49,770 nt of DNA from a bacterium (lineage in GTDB: Bacteria > Vulcanimicrobiota > Vulcanimicrobiia > Vulcanimicrobiales > SCRA01). The position numbers were made by a program, and so were the translations under genes. Where the stretch lies: positions 1-49,770 of the forward strand of contig SCRI01000057.1 of assembly GCA_004298675.1 (NCBI GenBank). Direction: 5' to 3'. How positions within the stretch are numbered: the stretch's first letter is position 1; each line of letters starts with the position of its first letter. This document shows, piece by piece, positions 24,543 to 32,002 of the stretch. The notes beneath the pieces were generated by a model. It was not told where the DNA came from, did no database searches, and worked only from the letters and a program-made list of their open reading frames with translations.

Positions 24543-26492
24543 CTACAGCGGAGAGGCGATCACGGCGGCACGGTCCGCGTAGACCACGCGCCCGCAAGCG
24601 TGCAGCGCCAAAGTGCGGCGAGCTGCGCGCACGGCAGCGGGCGTGTCGCGATCCGTTCCCACCACCAGCAGCGCGCCTAAGCGCCGCGCCTGCGCGCACG
24701 GCTGCGAATCCAGCGCATCGTAGACCGTCGTGCGCGGCAGCAGCATGGAGATCGAGCCTGCGCGCACGTCCAGCGCCACGAGCGCCGGCGGACGCAGCTG
24801 CACTAAGCGCGAGAACAACCCGGTCGGCACGCCGCTCGGATCGGAGCGCATACCTTCGTCGTAGAACGCCACGGCGCGCGTGCTGGAGAGCCAGACGCCC
24901 ACGCAGAGCAGCGCCGCCGCGCAGGCCGTGCCAAACAGCGCCGCCCAGCGCTTCCAGTCAGGGTGCCAGAAGACCACCCACGCAAGCACCGCCACCAGCA
25001 GCGCGCACGTGAACGCCGCCGGCAGCGCGGAGCGCGTCGGTGCGTCGTTCCAGAAGAGCGCTTGAAAGCGTGCCACGCCGAAGAGCGACGAAAGCAGCGC
25101 CAACCCGCCCACCAGCAGCGGCGCGCGCGCCGCAAATAACGCGACTACCGCGCAGGCACAAGCCAGCGCCGGGAGATCAAAGCGCAGCGAGGCGCCGTTG
25201 GCCAGTTGCGGCACGCTGCCCGCGAAGCCGAAGGGCGCCGCCAAGTAGAGCCCGCTTACCAGCACGCCCGTCAAAGAGAGCGTGCCGAAGGCCAGCCCCT
25301 CGGCGCCCAAGCGTGCACGCAGCGAGCGCACGAAAAACTCGCCCAATGCCACGAACGGAATCAGCGCGAACGCAATCGTGGCCGCGCCCGCTGCCGCCAG
25401 CGCGCGCAGCAGCGTCGTGAGACCGGTCAACCCTTGTCCGGCGATGGTGCTGCCCCAGGGCTCGGCCAAAGCCTTGGAAGCGATCGGACTTAGCGCGCCG
25501 GGTGCCAGCAGCACGTCGCGTACGATCCACAGCAGCAGCGGCAGAAAGCCCCCCGCCACGTCGATCGCGCGCGAAGAGAACGGTGGCTCGCCGCGCTGCA
25601 CCGCCACGCGCGCAACGAAGTACGCCACGCCGGCCGCCAGTGCCACGACGGCTCCCAGCGGCTTGATCAGCGCGCACAACCCCACCGAAACCAGCAGCGC
25701 GCGTGAAGAGCGCGCGTAGAGCAGGCTCCACAGCACCTCCAGCGTCGCCGCTGCCAGCCACAGGTCGTTTTGCAGCGTTCCCACCTGCCCGGCCGCCACC
25801 GGAGTGGTCAGCAGCGCCACGGCGCAGAGCGCGCCGGCGGCGGTGACGGCGGTGGCGGAAGAGCGCCGTGCGGCGAACGCAACGATACGCAGCGTCAAAA
25901 GCAGCGCCGCCGCGCCACCTGCCAGCGGCAGCGACCAGCGCGCCCCCACGGCGATCATGCCGGCCGCGAACAGCTCCGAGCCGCCGGGATACCACCAGTA
26001 GCGCGTGCCGGTGACCCAGAGCGTGTGCGTGCGCGCCCAGGCAAACGCATTCGGCAGATGATAGGCCAGCGTGTCGCCCTCGAGCGGTGGGCGCAGCAGT
26101 TGCGGCCAAAGCAGCAGCACCAGTGCCGCCGTCACGATCGTCAGCCACACCCACGCGCGCGACAGCGGCGCGTGGCGTGCAGCGGTGGTGCGCTGCGCGG
26201 CGGGGCGCCAGGCTAGCACCACGCACGGCAGTGCCGCGATCAGGCAGATCTCACCGTAGAGCGCGTGCGCGAATCCCAACACAAACGGGATCCCCACGCC
26301 CAGCGCGATCGCGTTGCGCGTGCGCAACGCGGCCCGCTCCGCCAACGTCGCGCCCTCACGTGAAGCGGCGCCAAGCAACGGCGCGCCCAACCACAGCAAC
26401 GCCAGCCACAGCGTGGCCAGTAGGCCCGCGCCCGCGCCGGCGTTCTCAAACGTCGCCGGGGACCTCCGCGCTGGCGCGATCGACGCGCGCAA
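24543..26492 (-). CDS. large polytopic membrane protein, GT-C glycosyltransferase-like
   Basis: 649 residues with many hydrophobic spans and a small C-terminal soluble part. The first outer loop holds PPLEGDTLAYHLPNAFAWARTHTL (about residues 135-158) and later YWWYPGGSELFAAGMIA, which resembles the loop of PMT/ArnT-type transferases (acidic residue followed by YHLP). The C-terminal domain ends with a periplasmic-like segment (ALVALDVRAGSISMLLPRT ... ACGRVVYADRAAVIA). The start is unsure: a TTG at 26492 overlaps the GT2 gene by 47 bases and is the only common start before the first span. Substrate unknown; the neighbours suggest envelope polysaccharide. Confidence 0.7.
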   Translation of the reverse strand: MRASIAPARRSPATFENAGAGAGLLATLWLALLWLGAPLLGAASREGATLAERAALRTRNAIALGVGIPFVLGFAHALYGEICLIAALPCVVLAWRPAAQRTTAARHAPLSRAWVWLTIVTAALVLLLWPQLLRPPLEGDTLAYHLPNAFAWARTHTLWVTGTRYWWYPGGSELFAAGMIAVGARWSLPLAGGAAALLLTLRIVAFAARRSSATAVTAAGALCAVALLTTPVAAGQVGTLQNDLWLAAATLEVLWSLLYARSSRALLVSVGLCALIKPLGAVVALAAGVAYFVARVAVQRGEPPFSSRAIDVAGGFLPLLLWIVRDVLLAPGALSPIASKALAEPWGSTIAGQGLTGLTTLLRALAAAGAATIAFALIPFVALGEFFVRSLRARLGAEGLAFGTLSLTGVLVSGLYLAAPFGFAGSVPQLANGASLRFDLPALACACAVVALFAARAPLLVGGLALLSSLFGVARFQALFWNDAPTRSALPAAFTCALLVAVLAWVVFWHPDWKRWAALFGTACAAALLCVGVWLSSTRAVAFYDEGMRSDPSGVPTGLFSRLVQLRPPALVALDVRAGSISMLLPRTTVYDALDSQPCAQARRLGALLVVGTDRDTPAAVRAARRTLALHACGRVVYADRAAVIASPL

Positions 26493-27387
26493 TCAGGTAG
26501 AGCGGACGCGCCTTGATCTCGTCGTAGATGCGCCCCACGTACTCGCCTAGGATGCCGATCGTCACCAACTGCACGCCGCCCAGCAGCAAGATCGCCAGCA
26601 TGGTCGAGGTGTAGCCGGGCAGATTGTATCCCAAGCCGTTGAGCACCAGCACCACCAGGCCGTAGCAGAAGGCGAAGGCGGCGATCAGAAAGCCCAGATA
26701 CGTCGCCACGCGCAACGGCACTTCGGAGAACGCCGTGATGCCGTCGAGCGCGAAACGCAGCATCCGGCGCAGCGGGTACTTGGAGCTGCCCGCGAAGCGT
26801 ACGTCGCGGTCGTAGGAGACGCCGGTCTGGCGGAAGCCCACCCACGAGACCAGACCGCGCAGGAAGCGATGGCGTTCGCGCATGCCGGAGAGCGCGGCCA
26901 CCACGCGCCGGCTCATCAAGCGAAAGTCCCCCACGTCCACCGGAATGGAGACGTTGGTCAAGCGCGTGGTGAGGCGGTAGAAGAGCGCGGCCGTCCACAC
27001 TTTGAAGCGGCTCTCGCCGCGGCGCGTGCGGCGCACGGCGTAGACCACGTCGAAACCGTCGTGCCACTGCGCCAGCAGCTCGGGGATCAGCTCGGGCGGA
27101 TCCTGCAGATCGCCGTCCATCAATACCACGGCGTCACCGCGCGCGCGGTCCAAGCCGGCGGTAGCCGCGATCTGGTGGCCGAAGTTGCGCGAGAGCTCCA
27201 CCAGCACTAGCGCCGGGTACGTCGCGAAGAGCGCGCGCACGGCGGCCGCGGTGCCGTCGCGGCTGCCGTCGTTCACCAGCACGATCTCGTAGGCGTCGTC
27301 CACGGTCCGCAGCACCGCATCTACGCGCCGCACCAGCTCCGGTACGATCGCCTCTTCGTCGTAGAGCGGAATGACGACGCTGATCAC
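26446..27387 (-). CDS. GT2 glycosyltransferase, GtrB/DPM1/ArnC-like
   Basis: Transfers a sugar from a nucleotide donor to polyprenyl phosphate on the cytoplasmic face. 313 residues: catalytic GT-A domain with VVIPLYDEEAIVPELV (1-20), IVLVNDGSRDGT (about 37-48), LSRNFGHQIAATAGLDRARGD and the metal site VLMDGDLQDPPEL (about 90-105); DVGDFRLMSRRV (about 150); then two C-terminal membrane spans around residues 230-295 with ILGEYVGRIYDEIKARPLY at the end. This is the usual partner of GT-C enzymes such as the ones downstream: it makes the lipid-linked sugar that they use. Starts ATGA-overlapped with the preceding gene. Confidence 0.9.
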   Translation of the reverse strand: MISVVIPLYDEEAIVPELVRRVDAVLRTVDDAYEIVLVNDGSRDGTAAAVRALFATYPALVLVELSRNFGHQIAATAGLDRARGDAVVLMDGDLQDPPELIPELLAQWHDGFDVVYAVRRTRRGESRFKVWTAALFYRLTTRLTNVSIPVDVGDFRLMSRRVVAALSGMRERHRFLRGLVSWVGFRQTGVSYDRDVRFAGSSKYPLRRMLRFALDGITAFSEVPLRVATYLGFLIAAFAFCYGLVVLVLNGLGYNLPGYTSTMLAILLLGGVQLVTIGILGEYVGRIYDEIKARPLYLIARVDRASAEVPGDV

Positions 27388-28334
27388 GCCGTGCGCGCGC
27401 GCAGCATGCGCACGCCCTGCCAGAAGAGCGGAAACATCAGCTCATGATGGCCGGTGAGCGAGTAGCCTTTGCCGTTCGTGCCCAGATGCGGGCGGCGCAC
27501 CACGTTGGTGGCGGCGCGATACTGGCGGATGAAGTCGAAGTCGGCGGTGGTGCAGTCGCCGTGGTAGCCCATGTTGCGCGCCACGCTGATGGCTTTCAGA
27601 AAGACCTCCGGCAGCATCACGGCCGAGCCGAAGTTGAGATAGACCCCGCCGTCCAGCAGCTCCGCCACCACGCCGCAGAGCAGGCGGAAATCGTAGTGAG
27701 TGGCGGCGCCGATGGCCGCACCGTCGGCTTGCGGATGCATGTGCACGATGTCGGTGCCGATGGCAACGTGCACGGTGCAGGGGACGTTCATCGCGGCACA
27801 GGTAGCCAGCACGGAGGTGGAGGCGTACGGCGCGTTGCGCTCCAGCAACATCTCGCCTAGCGCGCGTCCCAGACCCACCTGCGCTCCGCGCCGCGCCACG
27901 CACTCCAGCAGTGCGGCGGCCGTCTGTCCCGACATGCCGAACGAGCCGTCCTGCAGCGCGACGTCCACGTCCTCGGAAGTCTTGCCCACCAGCGCCAGCT
28001 CCACGTCGTGGATGGTCACGCTGCCGTTGGTACAGATGGCGGAGATGTAACCGCTGCGTACCAGATCGCAGACCAACGGCGCCAGCCCGACCTTGACGAC
28101 ATGGCCGCCCATCCCGAGCAGTACCGGCCGTTCCCGCTCGAGCGCCTGGACGGTGCGAGCGGCCAACTCCTTGAGCGCCGTGGCGCCGAGGAAATTAGGG
28201 AGCGCCTCCCACCACTCGGAAAACGAGGCATCCGCGCCGACAGTGCGCGCGACGTCGTCGCGTGACACTTTCGACGGCCGCTCCTCCAAGTCGGTAACGG
28301 CGATACCCGAAAAGTCGAGTGGGGAGAACTCCAT
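27384..28334 (-). CDS. conserved protein of unknown function, deoxyhypusine-synthase-like appearance
   Basis: 316-residue soluble protein. Notable segments are LLGMGGHVVKVGLAPLVCDL (about residues 70-90), TNGSVTIHDVELALVGKTSEDVD (about 103-125), DGSFGMSGQTA, CTVHVAIGTDIVHMHPQADGAAIGAA (about 195-220), GVYLNFGSAVMLPEVFLKAIS (about 245-265) and VVRRPHLGTNGKGYSLTGHHELM (C terminus). The pattern of Gly-rich loops and conserved His/Asp suggests a nucleotide-binding enzyme; I associate it with proteins labelled deoxyhypusine-synthase-family in bacteria, but the canonical catalytic Lys motif of that enzyme is not obvious. It is first in the array of glycosyltransferases, overlapping the GT2 gene by 4 bases. 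ATG at 28334 chosen by start of conserved sequence. Confidence 0.55.
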   Translation of the reverse strand: MEFSPLDFSGIAVTDLEERPSKVSRDDVARTVGADASFSEWWEALPNFLGATALKELAARTVQALERERPVLLGMGGHVVKVGLAPLVCDLVRSGYISAICTNGSVTIHDVELALVGKTSEDVDVALQDGSFGMSGQTAAALLECVARRGAQVGLGRALGEMLLERNAPYASTSVLATCAAMNVPCTVHVAIGTDIVHMHPQADGAAIGAATHYDFRLLCGVVAELLDGGVYLNFGSAVMLPEVFLKAISVARNMGYHGDCTTADFDFIRQYRAATNVVRRPHLGTNGKGYSLTGHHELMFPLFWQGVRMLRARTA

Positions 28335-28396
28335 CGTCGGCACAGCATTGGCGCACCAACGAGGGACGGCCTCCCTTCGCCGCGCATTAGAGGGCC
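28335..28396. promoter_or_regulatory. divergent intergenic region (inferred promoters both ways)
   Basis: A 62-base gap between the minus-strand DHS-like gene (start 28334) and the plus-strand lipoprotein gene (start 28397). It must contain promoters for both directions if each is the first gene of its unit, since these are the only divergent starts for many kilobases. I do not see convincing -35/-10 boxes, and the call rests on gene orientation alone. Confidence 0.35.
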
Positions 28397-29113
28397 GTGT
28401 CTCTGCTGCCGCGGCTCGCGCCGCTCCTCGCCGCCGCCCTGCTCTTGAACGCCTGTGCGCATAGCGTAAAGCAGCAGGCCGTGGCGGTGTCGACGCCCGC
28501 GCAAGCCCCCACCGCCACCGCCGCTCCGACACCCCCGCCGCCGACACCAACGCCCACACCCGTTCCCACGCCAACGCCGGCGCCGACACCGCCGCCTACG
28601 CCGTCGCCCGCGCCGCCCCCAACCGCGTCGCCGTCGCCGCTGCCTACTCCGCGTGCCGGTAAGTTAGTCGAACAGGTCGCCACGCCGATCCCCAAGCCCA
28701 CCTTGGCGCCCGCCAACGAGCTGCCGCCGCGCGTTATCTCGCCGGCGCCCGCACCGCCGGCGCCCGCGCGCCCGCGCGTGCATGTGGTGCCGCAGGACGG
28801 CCGCTACGCCGGACGGATCGCTTCCCCTGAGGACCCGCCCAAGATCTTCAGCGTGGAGGTGTCGGATGATGCGCCATCGTCCGGCGAGACCGTGATCGGC
28901 AGAGTCGTCACCACGACCAACGTCGCGGCGGTGCACGCGAGTCTGCAGGGCATCACGATCGGCTTTCAGCGTCAAGATGCCGGCGTCTTCACGGTGAGTT
29001 ACACCGTACCGCGCGTCCCGTTCTTCCTCAAGCGTGGCTATACGTTAGAAATCGTGGCCCAGACCACCGACGGGCGCACCGCCAGCACCGAGTTCCCCAT
29101 CCGCGTGCACTAG
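28397..29113 (+). CDS. proline-rich lipoprotein with C-terminal beta domain
   Basis: 238-residue probable lipoprotein. GTG start at 28397; signal segment LPRLAPLLAAALLLNAC with lipobox LNAC (Cys at residue 20). Residues about 33-86 are a Pro/Thr/Ala tract made of TP, PTP and APTP units, probably an extended spacer across the periplasm or cell wall. The C-terminal ~110 residues look like an Ig-like beta domain (SVEVSDDAPSSGETVIGRVVTTTN, ITIGFQRQDAGVFTVSYTVP, YTLEIVAQTTDGRTAST). Family not recognised. It converges on the CBM-like gene, and their TAG stops overlap at 29110-29113. A role in envelope anchoring is inferred only from architecture. Confidence 0.7.
   Translation: MSLLPRLAPLLAAALLLNACAHSVKQQAVAVSTPAQAPTATAAPTPPPPTPTPTPVPTPTPAPTPPPTPSPAPPPTASPSPLPTPRAGKLVEQVATPIPKPTLAPANELPPRVISPAPAPPAPARPRVHVVPQDGRYAGRIASPEDPPKIFSVEVSDDAPSSGETVIGRVVTTTNVAAVHASLQGITIGFQRQDAGVFTVSYTVPRVPFFLKRGYTLEIVAQTTDGRTASTEFPIRVH
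28493..28655 (+). repeat. Pro/Thr-rich low-complexity coding tract
   Basis: DNA composed of imperfect CCN-ACN repeats (for example CCGACACCAACGCCCACACC) inside the lipoprotein gene. It encodes alternating Pro with Thr, Ala or Ser. Such tracts can change length by slipped replication, but the codons used vary enough that the repeat is imperfect at DNA level. Confidence 0.7.
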
Positions 29114-29727
29114 CGCTGATCGCTCCAGCGCGCCACCGTGTCGCTGGCGCTCAGACCGGGCCGTGCCCGCAGCGTGCGCGCCGGTGCTTGTCCGCCCGCG
29201 GGGTCGCTCTCGACGCTGCTCCACGCGCCGCGCGTGTAGCGGTAGGTCAGCGCGGCGCCGTCGGGCAGCGGGATGGCGCAGCGCCAGGTGATGCCGTCGA
29301 GCTGCGTGCAGCGCACTTGATTCGCGTTCCAGCCGCTGGCGGCCGTGGCAACGTACACGCTGTCGCCGGGGGGCGTGGAGGAGGGCACTTGCACCGTCAG
29401 CGCTACCGTGACGTTGGCTGCTTGCGTAAGCTCCGTCGCGCTGTGCGGCGGCGTGACGAAGAGCGCGGCGGGGACGGCGCTTGCGGCTTCCCCTTCGCTG
29501 AAGGGATGGTCGGCCACGCGCAGCGCGCGCACCACGCCCTGATCGTCGAGCGCGATCAGCACGTAGCGCCCGGGCCTGGCCTGGCGCTCGACGTTGGGAT
29601 CCAGCGCGGGATCGAGGCGCAGCGCGTCGCCGCTGGTCAGCACCAGCAGACCGTCCTGGAGCGCCAGCACCTGCGCGTGGATCCGCAGCGCTACGGCAAG
29701 AGCGAGATGGTGAAGCGTGGCGACCAC
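29110..29727 (-). CDS. exported protein with CBM20-like domain, copy B
   Basis: 205 residues, last gene of the duplicated module. GTG at 29725-29727 begins a short signal-like segment (TLHHLALAVALRIHA) and overlaps the preceding barrel gene by 37 bases. An N-terminal small domain has LQDGLLVLTSGDALRL and GRYVLIALDDQGVVRALRV. The C-terminal domain has VALTVQVPSSTPPGDSVYVA, SGWNANQ, LDGITWRC, ALTYRYTRGAWSSVE and DTVARWSDQ. The order VY(I/V)A ... W ... YRYTRG(S/A)W ... D-V-W matches starch-binding CBM20/CBM48 folds. It is clearly paralogous to copy A (31196-32002) along its whole length. No catalytic domain is present; its ligand is not known. Confidence 0.75.
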   Translation of the reverse strand: MVATLHHLALAVALRIHAQVLALQDGLLVLTSGDALRLDPALDPNVERQARPGRYVLIALDDQGVVRALRVADHPFSEGEAASAVPAALFVTPPHSATELTQAANVTVALTVQVPSSTPPGDSVYVATAASGWNANQVRCTQLDGITWRCAIPLPDGAALTYRYTRGAWSSVESDPAGGQAPARTLRARPGLSASDTVARWSDQR

Positions 29728-31190
29728 GTCTGCCCTCCGTAGTTGAAGTAGTAGGAGCGCTGCAGCTCCAGGATGCCGTAGCGCGAGATGCGCAGGCGCA
29801 GATCCAGCGCGGCTTGGTAGGGGATGCGTACGACGTTCACGTCGTCGGCATGCTGCAGCGAGAGCGCAAACTGCGTGCCCGCCGGGCCGTCGTAGGTGAG
29901 ACCGAGCGCGCTGGTGCGCTCGAGCAGCGCGGGGTTGGAGGTCTCGACGAGCTGGTAGCTCGCCACCGCGCTCACGCGCCGGGCGATGCGCCGCGCCGCC
30001 GTCAGTACCAGATCGTCGCCAATCGCGCCGCGGCCCGGACCCGTGGAGTACCAGGCGAGATCGCGTTCGGCGTAGGCCGAGAGTTGCACGTGCAGCGGCA
30101 GCGTGTAGACGGGGCTGCTGAGTGACAAACCCGCGCCCTTCGTCCAGGCATTGGTGGCCGTGGCTGGATCGACTTGCGCGCCCAGGCCAAAGGCGTCGTG
30201 ACCGTAGCCGAGCGTGCCGTGCAGGCGGTAGTGGAAGTTCGAGCGCCCGAGCGCGCGATCGTAGCCGTACCACGCCAGTTGCGCGCCGCTGGGATGGTTG
30301 GGAACGCCGTCGGCCACCAGCGAGTCGTAACTTTGGTTCAGCGCAAGTTGCAGGTAGGAGCTCCGCAGCGCAGCGGTGAGCGAGTAGTTGAAGAACGCAC
30401 CGGCTTGCCGCGGCGTGCGCAGGAGCTCGCCTTGACGGTAGCCGGTGGCGCTGAAGGTTTGGTAGAGCGAGGGGCTCATGCGCTGGTAGAGCGTGAGCGA
30501 GGCGTTACGATTGCTTTGCGTGAGCGGCGCCGCCGAGAGCAGCGCATAGGCGCGGTTACCGAAGACCAGGCGATGGTCGAAGCCTAGCGATGCGCCGGCG
30601 CTTTGATCGTAGCGCAGGTGCAGCGTCTCCAGTGCGTGCGCGCCGCCGCGGTAGGGCCAAGGCTGATCGAAGCTGGCGTACGGCAACGTGTTGTTGGCGT
30701 AGTAGGCGTTGGAGGAGAAGACGTAGACGTAGCTAGGCACGGTGGCGCCGCGGGTGGGGTAGAGAAAGGTGGCGTGGCGTAGCGTGACCAGCGTCTCCGG
30801 CACCACCTCCGCGGAGGTGGCCACCATCCACGGCGTCTCGGTGAGATTGGGAAAGGCGAAGGCGTCCGCGGGCGCGGCGCTATCGAGTGCTTGCAGCGTG
30901 CGCGCGTCCAGGCGTTCGCGCAGGGGTTGGGGCTGCGTGACCAGCGCGTACAGCGTGCCGTTGGGCGTGCACACCACGGCGGCTGCATGCAGCGTTGCGC
31001 CGTCGCCGGCGCCGGTGATCGTGACGTGACCCGCCAGCAGCAGGCGCCCGGAGCGCAAGTCGTAGGTGAAGGCATCCGCCTGCGCCTGCCGCCCAGCGCC
31101 CAACTGCGCCTGCGCGGGGCCGCGCCCTTCGATCACGCCGGCGTTGACGTAGAGCGCGATCTGGGCCGCCGCGAAGGTCTCGAGCAGCAC
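29691..31190 (-). CDS. OstA/LptD-like outer-membrane barrel protein, copy B
   Basis: 499 residues from a GTG at 31188-31190, eight bases after the stop of CBM copy A. The N-terminal ~100 residues form an OstA-like jellyroll (ADAFTYDLRSGRLLLAGHVTITG, DGATLHAAAVV), and the rest has alternating aromatic/polar strands expected of a transmembrane barrel (LHLRYDQSAGASLGFDHRLVFG, RSSYLQLALNQSYDSL, FHYRLHGTLGYGHD). It ends YYFNYGGQTWSPRFTISLLP, matching the end of copy A (FFNFGVQKWSPGFSITFGP). Only a weak signal peptide is visible at the start. True LptD proteins transport LPS, but this one is short; it may be a specialised relative. Function is not proven. Confidence 0.7.
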   Translation of the reverse strand: MLLETFAAAQIALYVNAGVIEGRGPAQAQLGAGRQAQADAFTYDLRSGRLLLAGHVTITGAGDGATLHAAAVVCTPNGTLYALVTQPQPLRERLDARTLQALDSAAPADAFAFPNLTETPWMVATSAEVVPETLVTLRHATFLYPTRGATVPSYVYVFSSNAYYANNTLPYASFDQPWPYRGGAHALETLHLRYDQSAGASLGFDHRLVFGNRAYALLSAAPLTQSNRNASLTLYQRMSPSLYQTFSATGYRQGELLRTPRQAGAFFNYSLTAALRSSYLQLALNQSYDSLVADGVPNHPSGAQLAWYGYDRALGRSNFHYRLHGTLGYGHDAFGLGAQVDPATATNAWTKGAGLSLSSPVYTLPLHVQLSAYAERDLAWYSTGPGRGAIGDDLVLTAARRIARRVSAVASYQLVETSNPALLERTSALGLTYDGPAGTQFALSLQHADDVNVVRIPYQAALDLRLRISRYGILELQRSYYFNYGGQTWSPRFTISLLP

Positions 31191-31195
31191 CGCTA

Positions 31196-32002
31196 CTACG
31201 GCGCCTTGATGATCGGTCCCGGAGTGGGCGGCGCGCTCAGAATCTGCGGCACCACGCTGCCGGGCAGCAGATCGGCCCAGTTCGTCACGGTGTCGTCGCG
31301 CTGCGCGGTGTCGGCTTCGGGGACCGTGAACCGGCGCACGTTACCCTCCTGGCCGGCCTTGTTGCGCTCCTCCGTCTGCCACGAGCCGCGCGTGTAGCGG
31401 TAGTGGATGATCGTGCCGGACGGCATGCGTGCGGTGACGGCGAAGTGCAGGCCGTCCAGACGATGGAGCTTGATGGCGTCGGCGCGCCAGTCGCTGACGT
31501 CGGTGGCGATGTAGACGCTGGAGGTGATGGGCGTGTTGGGCGGTACCTCCACGCGGAAGGTCATCAGCACGTCGCGGCCGGTGTAGCCGGCGGCGTGGCC
31601 GTACTGGCCCTGTTTGGGCACGAGGTCCGGATTGGCCACGGGCGGCGAGAGCGCGACGATGTACGCGTGATCGACTTTGTCCGGGGCGATGCCCTCTTTG
31701 ATGGGCTTGGTACTGAGCTGCACGCCCACCACGATCTTGCTGGCGGTGTCGAGATCGGCCAGGGCATAGGTACCCACCGCGAACGGTGGGAGCGTCGAGG
31801 TGTGGTAGCCGCTCACCGCGGCGTCCTGGGCGAGCCTGAAGGCGTCACCGGTGGTGAAGAAGAGATAGCCGTTCTGCACGTCCAGGATCTGCCCGGAGAT
31901 GGCGATCTGCGGTGCCGGCGTTTGGGCCAGCGCCGGTGTGAGTGCAAGTGCGCCTAAGGCTGCCCAGGTAAACATCACGCGCATCAAATTTCGCACGTTC
32001 AT
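31196..32002 (-). CDS. exported protein with CBM20-like domain, copy A
   Basis: 268 residues with a clear signal peptide (MRVMFTWAALGALALTPALAQ, cleavage after ALA). A small domain follows (ISGQILDVQNGYLFFTTGDAF, GTYALADLDTASKIV, STKPIKEG), then a beta domain with MTFRVEVPPNTPITSSVYIA, VSDWRAD, LDGLHFAV, TIIHYRYTRGSWQTEE, and DTVTNWADL. These are the typical positions of CBM20-type starch-binding folds. Copy B shows the same elements in the same order. The ATG at 32000-32002 overlaps the stop of barrel copy A (ATGA). A Pro-rich end (PPTPGPIIKAP) completes it. Likely periplasmic; partner of the barrel gene upstream. Confidence 0.8.
   Translation of the reverse strand: MNVRNLMRVMFTWAALGALALTPALAQTPAPQIAISGQILDVQNGYLFFTTGDAFRLAQDAAVSGYHTSTLPPFAVGTYALADLDTASKIVVGVQLSTKPIKEGIAPDKVDHAYIVALSPPVANPDLVPKQGQYGHAAGYTGRDVLMTFRVEVPPNTPITSSVYIATDVSDWRADAIKLHRLDGLHFAVTARMPSGTIIHYRYTRGSWQTEERNKAGQEGNVRRFTVPEADTAQRDDTVTNWADLLPGSVVPQILSAPPTPGPIIKAP

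Noticed and set aside
25177-26226. 349-codon minus-strand frame within the large GT-C gene
   Set aside because: Out-of-frame translation with Arg/Gly bias and no hydrophobic segments.
28493-28655. Repeat tract considered as a CRISPR or tandem-repeat locus
   Set aside because: It is in frame, encodes a Pro/Thr spacer, and the units are irregular with no spacers.
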